64,000 nt of DNA from Arachis hypogaea. Taxonomy: Eukaryota; Streptophyta; Magnoliopsida; Fabales; Fabaceae. Every line of letters begins with the position of its first letter. Position 1 is the stretch's first letter. Positions 47,191 through 56,547 of the stretch are shown one piece after another. A program made the position numbers and the translations under genes. The DNA lies in contig NC_092051.1 in the NCBI RefSeq assembly GCF_003086295.3, positions 72,293,772 to 72,357,771 on the forward strand. Reading direction: 5' to 3'. Under the pieces are notes generated by a model. It was not told the origin of the DNA, did not search any database, and saw only the letters and a program-made list of their open reading frames with translations.

Positions 47191-47454
47191 CTATGTCTCT
47201 TCCTTGCCTTTGTTGCTTCCAATAGTTATATGGAGGAAAATGTATCCCTTGAGGTATCTCAGGGATTTCTTGGTGAGGGAATTCCTCATTTTCTTGTTGT
47301 GGTCCATGAGTGGGCTCTCTTGTTGTGCAGTCAAATGCTCTACTACTGAGCTATGGACCATTGAGATGAATCTCTCTATCTCCCATGACTCGGAGGTCGA
47401 AGATTTTGTCTTCCCTTTCCTCTTTCTAGAGGTTTCTCCGGCCTTAGGTGCCAT
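47191..47454 (-). CDS. Small reading frame of unknown function in element B, overlapping a tRNA-Cys-like stretch
   Basis: An 87-residue frame starting MAPKAGETSRKRKGKTK. The basic Lys/Arg/Ser start resembles that of the C-element transposon protein (KKRKHSKTSTPSP), so it could be the remnant of such a gene; I do not recognise it otherwise. The middle (MVHSSVVEHLTAQQ) is exactly the translation of a tRNA-Cys 5' half, which argues that this part is not protein-coding by origin. It lies just after an internal hairpin/polypurine module in the element direction. Confidence 0.35.
   Translation of the reverse strand: MAPKAGETSRKRKGKTKSSTSESWEIERFISMVHSSVVEHLTAQQESPLMDHNKKMRNSLTKKSLRYLKGYIFLHITIGSNKGKEET
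47301..47359 (-). ncRNA. tRNA-Cys-like remnant (5' half, degenerate 3' half)
   Basis: Minus strand from 47359: GGTCCATAGCTCAGTAGTAG then AGCATTTGACTGCA, i.e. acceptor arm, complete D arm and anticodon stem/loop start with GCA anticodon, as in plant tRNA-Cys (one difference from the usual AGTGGTAGAG). CAAGAG after the anticodon loop still fits; the T arm is not recognisable. The last seven bases ATGGACC (47301-47307) pair perfectly with the first seven. At 59 bases it is shorter than a tRNA and is unlikely to be functional. Comparison is with the remembered plant tRNA-Cys sequence. Confidence 0.6.
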
Positions 47455-47492
47455 AAATGATTATGGAAAAACAAAAAGCAATGCTTTTACCA

Positions 47493-47528
47493 CACCAAAC
47501 TTAAAAGGTTTGGTCGTCCTTGAGCAAA
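47493..47528 (-). promoter_or_regulatory. Internal hairpin and polypurine-like module in element B
   Basis: Minus strand: imperfect hairpin TTTGCTCA-AGGA-CGACCAAA (47509-47528), then TAAGTTTGGTG (47493-47503). It is a second copy of the module next to the LTR at 45979-46013, 1.5 kb further inside. Confidence 0.6.
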
Positions 47529-47721
47529 AGAAGAAAGAAAGAAGGGGAAGAAGAAGAAAATGGAGGAGATGGAGTGGGAGAGAGAGAGGTGGGGTAGGTG
47601 GGGATCCTGTGGGGTCCACAGATCCTGAGGGGTCAAGGATGTAGCATCCCTGCTCCAAGTAGGCATGCAAAACGCCCTTAGAATGCATGTCTAGCATTTA
47701 ACGCCAATTTCATGCTCTGTT

Positions 47722-47832
47722 CTGGCGTTAAACGCCAGTCTAGTGCTTGTTTCTGGCATTTAACGCCAGCTTGATGCCTCTTTCTGGCGTTAAACGCCAG
47801 TTTGATGCTTCTTACTGGCGTTTAAACGCCAG
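47722..47832. repeat. 31 bp tandem array of CTGGCGTTAAACGCCAG palindromes in element B
   Basis: Four palindromes start at 47722, 47753, 47784 and 47815, an exact 31-base period; a worn fifth lies at 47695-47706. The 14-base spacers are alike (TTGATGCTTCTTA type). The fourth has an extra T in the centre, keeping the symmetry. The core is the same dyad as in the LTRs of A and B. The surrounding region 47560-48030 is otherwise untranslated. Confidence 0.88.
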
Positions 47833-48034
47833 TAAGCTCTTCCTCCAGGGTGAACTATTTTTAATGTTGTTTTTCATTCTGTTTTTGATTTTTTAGTAGT
47901 TTTTGTGACTTCACATGATCATCAACCTAAAGAAAACATAAAATAGCAATGGAAAATAAATAGATATAATTAAATAACATTGGGTTGCCTCCCAACAAGC
48001 ACTTCTTAAATGTTAATAGCTTGACATTGAGCTC

Positions 48035-49363
48035 TCATGGAGCCTCACAGATGTTCAGAGCATTGTTGGGACAGCCCAACACCAAACTTAGAGTTTGAAT
48101 GTGGGGGTTCAACACCAATTGTGGCCTCCCAACACCAAACTTAGAGTTTGATTGTGGAGACTTTGGTTGACTCTGCAGTGAGAGAAGCTTTTCATGCTTC
48201 CTCTCCATGGTTACAGAAGGAGATCCTTGAGTTTTAAACACAAGGTTGTCCTCATTCAGTTGAAGGACTAATTCTCCTCTGTCCACATCAATCACAGCTT
48301 TTGCTGTGGCTAAGAAGGGTCTTCCAAGGATGATGGATTCATCCTCATCCTTCCCACTGTCTAGGATTATGAAATCAGCAGGGATGTAAAGGCCTTCAAC
48401 CTTTACTAGCATGTCCTCTACTAGTCCATAAGCCTATTTTCTTGAGTTATCTGCCATCTCTAATGAGATTCTGGTAGCTTGCACCTCAAAGATCACAAGT
48501 TTCTCCATTACAGAGAGTGGCATAAGGTTAATGCCTGACCCCATGTCACACAGAGCCTTCTCAAAGGTCATGGTGCCTATGGTACAGGGTATTAAGAATT
48601 TACCAGGATCCTGTTTCTTTTGAGGTAATTTCTGCCTATCCAATGCATTCAGTTCATTGGTGAGCAAGGGAGGTTCATCTTCCCAAGTCTCATTACCAAA
48701 TAATTTGGTATTCAGCTTCATGATTGCACCAAGGTACTTAGCAACTTGCTCTTCAGTAATGTCTTCATCCTCTTCAGATGAAGAATACTCATCAGAGCTC
48801 ATGAAGGGCAGAAGCAGGTTGAATGGAACCTTTATGGTCTCTGTATGAGCCTCAGATTCCTTCAGGTCCTCATTGAGGAACCCTCTAGTGTTCAGAGGAC
48901 GTCGCATGAGGTCTTCCTCATTGGGATTCACGTCCCCCTCCTCCCTTGTAGGTTCGGCCATGATGGACAAATCAATGGCCTTACACTCTCTCTTTGGATT
49001 TTCTTTTGTATTGCTTGGGAGAGTACTAGGAGGAGTTTCAGTGACTCATTTACTCAACTGGCCCACTTGTGCCTCCAAAATTCTAATGGAGGACCTTGTT
49101 TTATTCATGAAACTTAGAGTGGCCTTAGATAGATCATAGACTATATTTGCTAAGCTAGATGGATTTTGCTCAGAAGTCTCTGTCTGTTGCTGAGTGGATG
49201 ATGGAAAAGGCTTGCTATTGCTAAACCTGTTTCTTCCACCGTTATTAAAGCCTTGTTGAGGCTTTTGTTGATCCTTCCATGAGAAATTTGGATGATTTCT
49301 CCATGAGAGATTATAGGTGTTTCCATAGGGTTCACCCATGTAATTCACCTTTGCTATTGCAGG
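48035..49363 (-). pseudogene. 3' part of gag and the protease of element B
   Basis: Continues the gag frame from 60091 across the inserted element C. From 49363 down it reads a gag C-terminal segment with YGNTYNLSWRNHPNFSW and a Gln-rich stretch ending AQVGQLSK, then a TGA at 49046-49048. In the same frame follows a linker and the protease (48970-48035) with CDMGSGINLMP where relatives have a D-x-G-A-S motif, and ILGRPFLATAKAVIDVDRGEL. A TAG interrupts at 48434-48436. The frame closes with about 65 residues of Ser/Gln/Pro-rich tail; there is no reverse transcriptase after it. No CCHC knuckle is visible. Two of three stops could be C-to-T changes from CGA and CAG. Confidence 0.85.
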
Positions 49364-49368
49364 GTTCT
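49364..49368 (-). other. Target site duplication of element C (left), GTTCT
   Basis: Identical to 60091-60095. Removing element C and one copy restores an uninterrupted gag frame in B. Confidence 0.95.
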
Positions 49369-50873
49369 TGATAGAAGAAGGATTGTCGTGTCGGTATAGA
49401 ATTTCACAATTGAAATCTCGTTGCAAGTATAGTTCTACACCAACAAACAATTCTCCCAATCAAAAATTTTGGGTTGTCACAAGTTCAACCCCCAATGAAT
49501 ATTTACCGAAGTATTTCAGACTCCGGGTCGTCTCCCTAGGAACCAACGGAGTGCATGTGTATTGGCTATAGAGGGGAAAAAGGGGGTTTTGTTTATGAGA
49601 TGGCAAGGAAATAAGTAAATTGAGCGAGTAAGTAAAGAAAGCAAATTAAAGAACTCTTGGCTAAGAATTGGGTACTTAAGATCACAATCCTAGTTAATAC
49701 CAATTATCGACAATTATGAGAGGCCAACCCATTAAGTCTACTTCTCGAAGCCTTAAGTACGTAACATTTACTCCTAGACTGGAAGTATGTCAAATAGGCC
49801 TAATCACATCCACCCATAAGTCCTAACCTCCCTACCAATTGGTTTAGTAGTGGATTAGCATCAATGGGCTTCAAATTGATCACACAGGGTTCTCAAATTA
49901 CCAATTCCATGGTATCCAAAACTCAAGATCACTTAAGTCCCTTGGCCTAGACCAAGTGTTGACAAAACTACTCAAGAACTGAAGAAAACATTTCATCAAA
50001 CACCTAGAGTGCAATAAAAATTGACATCATAACTTGCAAGGATACTAAAATCTACCACTATTAATTGCAAGAAAAGTAAATTCACAACTCAAATCAACAT
50101 CAATTAAAGGGACATCAACATTAAAATTGCATTAAATGTAAACAAATCCAACATAAGTGCATGAATGTAAAAGAGAGCATAAAAGTAAAATTAACACTAC
50201 AAATCATGAGAATCAAGGAGTAGAAGTAAGAGATCATAAAAGAAATGAGATGAGAACATGTAATTAAACCTAAATCTAGAAGAGATTAACCTAACCTAAT
50301 TCTAGAGAGAAGAGGGAGCTTCTCTCTCTAGAAACTAACCTACATAATGCTATACCTACAACTAATTGCTCCCCCTTTGCTTGGACTTCAATTCTGCATG
50401 AAATACACTCAGAAACAAGTTGGATTTGGGCTTGGGCAGCTCAGAAATCGCCCCCAGCGTTTTGCCATTAAGTGGGCCAAGTACGAGTGTTGGCGCGTGC
50501 GCGCCATGTGCGCGTGCGCGTCCTTGTGAGAGACCACTTTTGCGCGTGCGCGCCTTGTACGCGTGCGCGTCCATTGGTTCCTTCCAAATCTTTGTTTCTT
50601 CATGCATTCTCCTCTTTGCATGCTTTTCTCCTCATTTCTTCCATCCGATAATTGCCTAATGAACCTGAAATTACTTAACAAACACATCAAGGCATCGAAT
50701 GGAATTAAGGTGGGTTAAAATCACCAATTTAAGGCCTAAAAAGCATGTTTTTACAATTAAGCATAATTTAAGGGAGAATTACAAAACTATGCTATTTCAT
50801 TGAATAAATGTGGGAAAAAGTGGATAAATCCCCCAAAATAAGCACAAAATAAACCACGAAATCGGGTTTATCA
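49369..50873 (-). repeat. 3' LTR of element C (1505 bp)
   Basis: Plus-strand ends TGATAGAAG and GGGTTTATCA. The first bases differ from the other LTR (TGATAAAC), a few mutations in the terminal inverted repeat. CGCG dyads lie at 50491-50572. Short frames inside it (about 50347-50690) run through the dyads and are repeated in the other LTR; they are not genes. Confidence 0.93.
50491..50572. repeat. CGCG dyads in the 3' LTR of C
   Basis: Two units, each of two near-palindromes: GCGCGTGCGCGCC, GCGCGTGCGCGTCC, and 54 bases later GCGCGTGCGCGCC and ACGCGTGCGCGTCC. The other LTR has the same at 59707-59788 with one change. Confidence 0.85.
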
Positions 50874-50910
50874 AATCTCCCCACACTTAAACTAAGCATG
50901 TCCTCATGCT
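50874..50910 (-). promoter_or_regulatory. Polypurine tract and hairpin of element C
   Basis: Minus strand: hairpin AGCATG-AGGA-CATGCT (50895-50910), then TTTAAGTGTGGGGAGATT (50874-50891) running into the LTR. Confidence 0.82.
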
Positions 50911-52575
50911 AAAATCAAGAAAGAAGCAAAGGGTATCACATTTATTCAATGCAAGCTACTAACTAAATGCAATCTATTTATATGCAAGTTATCTACATGA
51001 ATGCAATGGCTCAGTCAAAACAAGTCAATTTCCTAGAGTACACATGTAAGCACAAGGGCTAAGGTGTTAGCAATCAAGCAAACCACAATTGGATTGAATC
51101 ATTGAAAGAGTTCACAAACTTGCAAGAGAAGATTATTAAGGGTGGAAACATGTAATTGAGCGATCGAACCCTCACCGGATATGTATCCGCTCTAAGCACT
51201 CAAGTGTACGGGGTTGATTCACTCAATTCTCCTCTAATCATGCTTTCCAAGATTTGTTTTTCATCTAACAATCAATAATTAATTCATGCATGCATACAAA
51301 TATCATGAGGGCTTTCCCATGGGTTGTAATGGGGCTAGGGTCAAGGTAGGATGCATATAGTCAAATGAGCTAGAGATTTGAATCTTTGATTAACTTAAAC
51401 TTCCCACCTAACCTATGACAACCTATACAATTCTAAACAAACCTAACTACCCATTCTTTACTTTTTCGCATACTCATGCATTCTATTTTAAACACCACAC
51501 ATATGCATTGATTATTATTGAACCTTGAACCTTGGGGCATTTTGTGCCCTTTTTATTGCAATTCTTTTTCTTTCTTTTTCTATATATATATATATATTAT
51601 TTTTATTTTTATTTTTTTTTTTGTAAAGTATATATACAAGTACTAATGCATATGGTTTTACATTTGATTAATACATGAGTATATACCCAATTCCCAAAAT
51701 TTTTCAATAAAAATATAAACACACTTTTATCTCTACCCAATGTTCCCAACTCTCCCAAAATCAAATAATAAACACTCTCACTAGCCTAAGCTAATCAAAG
51801 ATCCAAACAAGGGACATTTATTATTTTTCACTTAGGCTTGTAGTGTGCTATAATTAAGAATAAGTGGGTTAAGCATAGGCTCAACATTTGGCTAACAATG
51901 GAAGATAAAAGTGTAGGCTATTTAGGTAAGTGAGCTATTTGAACAATGGCCTCAATCATATAAATGCATGTATACGCAAATAATGGACATAAAGAATCAA
52001 ACAAATCAAAGATTACAATCATAGAGAGAGAATAATTCACACAAGAATGAAAATAAGTGGTTATATATGATGTAACCACACGATTAGGCTCAAATCTCAT
52101 ATGCTTGTGTTCTTAGCTCAAAACATGATCCACAAAGTATATACTTCAAGCAAGTTCTAAAAAAATTCTCAACCAATTGGGGTGGTGCCCTAAAAATGAG
52201 TTTCTTGGAAATTTCATCATATTGATTGAGCTTATTCTACTGCAAAATTGTGATTTAGAAAAATTTTTAAAAATTCTCCTAGTTTACCCCTTTTTAAATC
52301 AAAATACATTTCTTATATAAAAAGGGTCAACTAGACTTTCAGTAATCCATTAATTTTCTAATCACAATCAACAACTAAGATGCAAAATATATATATATCT
52401 ATACTAAAAGTGTACAACAACCAAAATAAGAGTATCTACGAAAGCATAAATATGTACAGCAATCCCAAAATGATCTAAAACGTAAAGTGCGAAATAAAAC
52501 AAAATAAAGTAGCAGCGAATAGAAATAAAAGTCTGAAAGTTCACCACATAAGTGCAAACACCGGTCACGAACGGT
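50911..52575 (-). other. Untranslated 3' region of element C
   Basis: About 1.7 kb, no coding potential, collinear with 41641-43275 of element C'. A T-rich and TA-repeat stretch lies at 51555-51640. No other structure is recognised. Confidence 0.7.
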
Positions 52576-52616
52576 GACCTCCCCACACTTTAGGATTGAG
52601 CATCGTCCTCGATGCT
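52576..52616 (-). promoter_or_regulatory. Internal hairpin and polypurine module of element C
   Basis: Minus strand: hairpin AGCATCG-AGGA-CGATGCT (52599-52616), eight bases, then AAGTGTGGGGAGGTC (52576-52590). It lies directly after the stop codon of the transposon-protein gene (TAG 52618-52620). C' has A-T/T-A where C has G-C/C-G at the same place in the stem. Confidence 0.78.
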
Positions 52617-52617
52617 A

Positions 52618-54004
52618 CTACTGAAGCTCGGGATGGGGGTCAACAATCGCACCAGGCTGTGGCTCATGCTCAGGCTCGGGCTGTGGGACTGGAGGTGGCA
52701 CTGGCTGTGGCTCTGGAATGTCATGCTGGACCTCAGGAGGCTGCTGGACCTCAGTGGTGGTCTGCGTCACTGGTGGTGCCTCCTGCTGTGTCGGCTCCGC
52801 ACCATGCTCCTCCTCCTGATCCTGCTCATCAGAGGCGGAAGACTCTGGAAGTAGAGGGAGCTCGATACCCTGTGATGCAGCCGTCTGGTCTAAGCGGTTG
52901 AGGCGTCGCATAAGACGACGCTCGAAGCGCTTCATGAAGCGAAGAAGGTGCTGCACTAACAGATAGGTCAGCTCAAGTGCTGATGGTGGTGCAGGTGCTG
53001 GTGTGGACGAAGTGGGTCCAGCTGCGGTGGAGGATGAAGGTCTAGCTGCCTCGACTACCGCTCTAGCTCGAGAACGGCGGCTAGTCGGGGGCTTCTCATG
53101 CACCCATACACCCCATGGAATAGTAACTTCCTTGTCATCATGATCTGGAGGTGGTGGTGTCACGTCCTTGTCCTCCCACGGGACATCAGCTAGCTCAGCT
53201 AAGCTAGTAACCAGTGTCGGAAACGGTAGCAAGCCGCGAATATGAGCTCTCCACATGCTATGCCTAATCAGTTGGGGAAAATACACCTCCTTCCCCTCCA
53301 TGACACACCCAATCAAAACTAGCATATCCATCGGAATCTCTGAGAAGTGAGTGGTAGGGAAGACATAGTGGGCAAATATCTGCTGCCAGGTCCTAGCCTC
53401 CCTAGTCAGATATGCAAATAGCATGCCCTTGGGCTTTGTGTTGCTCGAATCCATCACCCAGGAAGCATCTGGTATAGCAATCACGCGCCTAAGCGCCTCA
53501 TAGTCAAAAGTCATGGAGAGGAGAGCTACCTCTGCCTGCTGGTAGGCACAAGTTTCAGGAGTACCAACTCTGCAGAGCAGCGCATCCTTTAAGGCATCCT
53601 CAGTGATCATAATTTCTCTACCCCTCAAGTGTACTGAATCCAAGCCTTGTCAGAAGAAGTTACAGTAAAATTCCTTGACCCACGAGATGTTAATCCGTCC
53701 CAAGTCCCTATCGACGAAATCCAATCCCAACTCAGAAATACGGCCGTTTATGGCACGCCTCACATCATTGGGAAGATTCAGCTTCTTCTCAATGTTCAGC
53801 TTTGTCTTTGCATAACGAGAAAGGCGTAGTTCGCAGTAGAGGTTTGGAAACTTGGTTGGATCAGTGGATGGAAGTAACTGATTTTCTTTTTCCTCATTAT
53901 TTAGCGGATTCTTAGCATAGTTAGCATATGGTGAGGGTGTAGAGGTCTTAGAGTGCTTCCTCTTTTTGGAAGTAGTGGCTATAGCCTTTCCTTTATCCGA
54001 TATC
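52618..54004 (-). pseudogene. 'Plant transposon protein' gene of element C, one stop
   Basis: About 460 residues after a probable 3' splice site (TTTTCAG at 54005-54011). Order: a basic Ser/Lys start (KKRKHSKTSTPSP); a conserved domain with GLDFVDRDLGRINISWVKEFYCNF, MTFDYEALRRVI, KGMLFAYLTREARTWQQIF and MDMLVLIGCVMEGKEVYFPQLIR; a DEAD-less acidic linker; then a Pro/Gln/Glu-rich tail with many PEP repeats. It fits the plant-specific family labelled putative plant transposon protein, found in many plant LTR elements; I know of no proven function. One TGA at 53650-53652 breaks it, where Arg (CGA) is likely. The reading frame carries straight on after it. The closest copy is the fragment at 43314-44282. 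Confidence 0.78.
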
Positions 54005-55333
54005 CTGAAAACATAGATTATATAATATAAGCTTATAGCCAAGTAGATACAAAGCACTCAAACCAAAGCATATTCATGAAGTGAATAAGGAAAGAGGATT
54101 TCTTGGAATGTAAGCAACAGAATATAAAATTCAAACCAGACTTCAAACCAAGAATTAAAACCATGTTTTGCACATCCTTCGTTAATTGAGTTCAGAAAGC
54201 ACCATATCCAAAAGAATGACAAAAAGAGTTAGGTTGAAAACCAAAAGGAGTCAGTTGGTTAAATGAGTTAGAGTTAGAAATCAGTTTGAAAATCAGTGAT
54301 ATGGTAATAACCATCTCAATCTGAAAGGAATGCACAAACCAATGCTGTAAGAACATTCACAATCATGAGTTGCAACAAGTCATTGATGATGAAATATGAT
54401 ATAGCTAGAAAACAGCTAATATGAAACAAACCATCAATCAATGTAAGGATCACTAGTAATTTTGGTGAAATCAAAATCTTGAGAAACAAGTAAATCAAGC
54501 ATATTTAACACCAACTTTAGCAATGCATACAAGTCACAAGTTCAAATGTGAATTGGAAACCTCATGGTCTATGTGACTTAATGAGATTATGTATGAACAT
54601 AATGAACTATTTGGTCACATAGATGAGAACATTCAAACTTATGTGTCTATTGCAAAACAGGCACAAAATTTTAAGGAAATCACAAGTGATGGTCAATTGG
54701 AAAATTCATTCAAACCATTCAACGCCTAGACGCAAACCATCATGCATCACAAGCAAGGAGTTTAAGCAAGACCAAAACTTGTCCCTAAGGATTTTCCAAA
54801 ACCATTTAAGCAACAAAATTCTAATTGAACAGAAATCATCAACTAGAATTTGTTACACCCAACCAACAAGGTTAATTTTAAGATTATGGTTGAGAAAAAT
54901 TCGGCAGCAATTCAGCAGCATATTGGCTAATCCCCAAATTCAGACAGACAAAGCAGATTCCATATGAATTCAACAATAATTAAAAACACAAAACCATATG
55001 TGAGTTTATATGGAGGTAGCAGCCAGTCAATAGTTCAGCAACAAAACAATTCAAACAGCACAGAGGGCAGAAGCAGTTGCTTCAATCAACATTTCCTTCA
55101 CCAATCCATCACAAATAAGCAGCATTATCAGAGTACATGAACACAGGGCAATGCAGCAAAACAGAGCAATTTCATATAGCAACAGAAATTCAAACAATGC
55201 CTAAATCCACTACTCAGCCCAGATTCGCTAACCACCTAAATCAAACTAAACTAACTAACTACGCTAATTCTAACTACACTAACGTAATTAACAATAAGCA
55301 GTAAAATGAAGCAAAACAGGGGAGGTATAGAAC
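54005..55333 (-). other. Likely intron of the transposon-protein gene in element C
   Basis: On the minus strand 1.3 kb of U-rich, non-coding sequence lies between ACCAG/GTTCTATACC (boundary at 55333) and TATGTTTTCAG/GATATC (boundary at 54005). A C/T-rich CpG-containing stretch precedes it and the protein frame follows it, as in many plant genes with an intron after the 5' untranslated exon. The donor GTTCTA is weak, so the exact boundary is uncertain. Confidence 0.4.
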
Positions 55334-56180
55334 CTGGTTGCAGAGACAGAGAAGAAGCAGAACGGGGAAGAAGAAGGTGAAGTGGAGTAGTGAGATGGAG
55401 AACCGGTCACAATGGCGGCCGCGGTGGCGCTGGTTGCACAGAGGCAGCGAGAAGCAGAGATCAGAGGGGCAGTGAAAGAGGGAGGAAAGAAAAGTGAGAG
55501 AAGAAGGAGAAGACGGCGCGGTGATGGTAGTCGACGGTGGCGACGGGATTGGAGTGCTCGCCGGAGGTGAGGTGGTTACTGGGAGAAGTTTGATGATGGA
55601 GGGGGGTTGAATGGTGGGAGAAGGAAAATGGAACGTTGGGGATGGAAAGGGTGTGATGCGCGAATGCGCTAGGGCTTCGCGTCTCTGGGGTAAGTGAAAA
55701 TTCGAATCCACGCGTGCGCGTAAGGTGCGCGTTCGCATGGGTAGGCGAAATGGAAGAACGGCGCGAAAGCGCAATGCGCGCTTGCGCGTAGATGAAGGAA
55801 TCGGAATGGGCGCGGACGCGCAAGGTGCGCGTCGGCGCGGATGTGCTGGGCTGCAGGCACAAAAGGGGCCCAGAGTTGGCACAACTCTCGGGTCCTTTGG
55901 CCTGGATGATGCTAAGACGCATCGACGCGCGCGCGCACTATGCGCGTTCGCGTGGATGGCTGAGCTTATTGGAGGGGCGCAGAGGCGTGAAGTACGCCAA
56001 CACGTGAACAGCGAAACAGGGAGTGACGCGGACGCGTACATCGTGCGTCCGCGTGGGTTGAGGCACAGAGTTAGCCCAAAAGTGGCGCAACTCTCTGGTT
56101 TTTGGCCCTGGAAACTAAAATGCGCAGCCAACGCGCGCGCGCACTTTGCACTTGCGCGTGGCTTACTTTTTCTCTCTCTT
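55334..56180 (-). promoter_or_regulatory. CpG-rich exon-like leader with CGCG dyads, inside element C
   Basis: In minus-strand direction it begins with six CGCG dyad units (56150 down to 55665), then becomes C/T-rich with CCGGCGAGCACTCC, GTCGCCACCGTCGAC and TCTTCTTCTC runs like a plant gene's 5' untranslated exon. I read it as promoter and first exon for the transposon-protein gene. Long frames in this stretch (up to 310 residues, Arg/Ala/Ser/Pro-rich) follow from the base composition and have no recognisable domain. Confidence 0.45.
55665..56160. repeat. Six CGCG dyad units in the interior of element C
   Basis: Units of about 31-33 bases of the form CGCGnnCGCG, about ten bases, CGCGnnCGCG lie near 55710, 55770, 55810, 55923, 56025 and 56128. 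The separators are unrelated gene-like sequence; two contain a shared GAGTTGGCACAACTC/GAGTTAGC..AACTCTC inverted word. The units resemble the dyads in the C and C' LTRs. Confidence 0.78.
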
Positions 56181-56547
56181 TTTTTTTTTATTATTATGAG
56201 CGTCAAAAGACCTCATAACTTTCCATCCTTTTCTAAAACTCTAGCTAAGGTGTAAGATTAAGCACATTTGGAGACATAGAGGCATTTTCAAACAACTTGA
56301 GAAAACTTGCAATTCAAGCAAAAACTCAATTCAAAAATAAATTCATCCCTTATTAAAGCATAGAATGCATAAACACCTTATTAAACAAAGGAAAATATAC
56401 CAAGAGGTAAAGAAACTATATACAATGGAACCCAATTCATTCATTCATTATATCTACAGGAGAATAGAAAGAGTTTACCATGGTGGGGTGTCTCCCACCA
56501 AGCACTTTTAGTTTAAGTCCTTAAGTTGGACATTGGGAGGCTCCTTG
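56181..56547 (-). other. Spacer between the two genes of element C
   Basis: About 370 bases, AT-rich, with T runs near 56165-56195 and no coding potential. The stretch just after ORF1 contains GGTGTCTCCCACCAAGCAC, in which GGTG..CACC form an inverted repeat. Confidence 0.5.

Noticed and set aside
47301..47359. A functional tRNA gene or a SINE head
   Set aside because: The T arm is missing, there is no recognisable B box, and no SINE body or A tail follows; the sequence belongs to element B.
47722..47832. A bacterial-type iteron origin or CRISPR
   Set aside because: The palindromes lie in a plant retrotransposon and match its own LTR motif.
50347..50690. Small frames in the LTRs of element C (also 59563-59906)
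   Set aside because: They recur only because the LTR is duplicated; they run through the CGCG dyads on both strands.
55274..56206. Minus-strand frame of 310 residues, the second longest in the window after the transposon protein
   Set aside because: Arg/Ala/Ser/Pro composition follows from the CGCG dyads and C/T runs, several frames are open at once, and no domain is visible. I treat it as leader and exon sequence.
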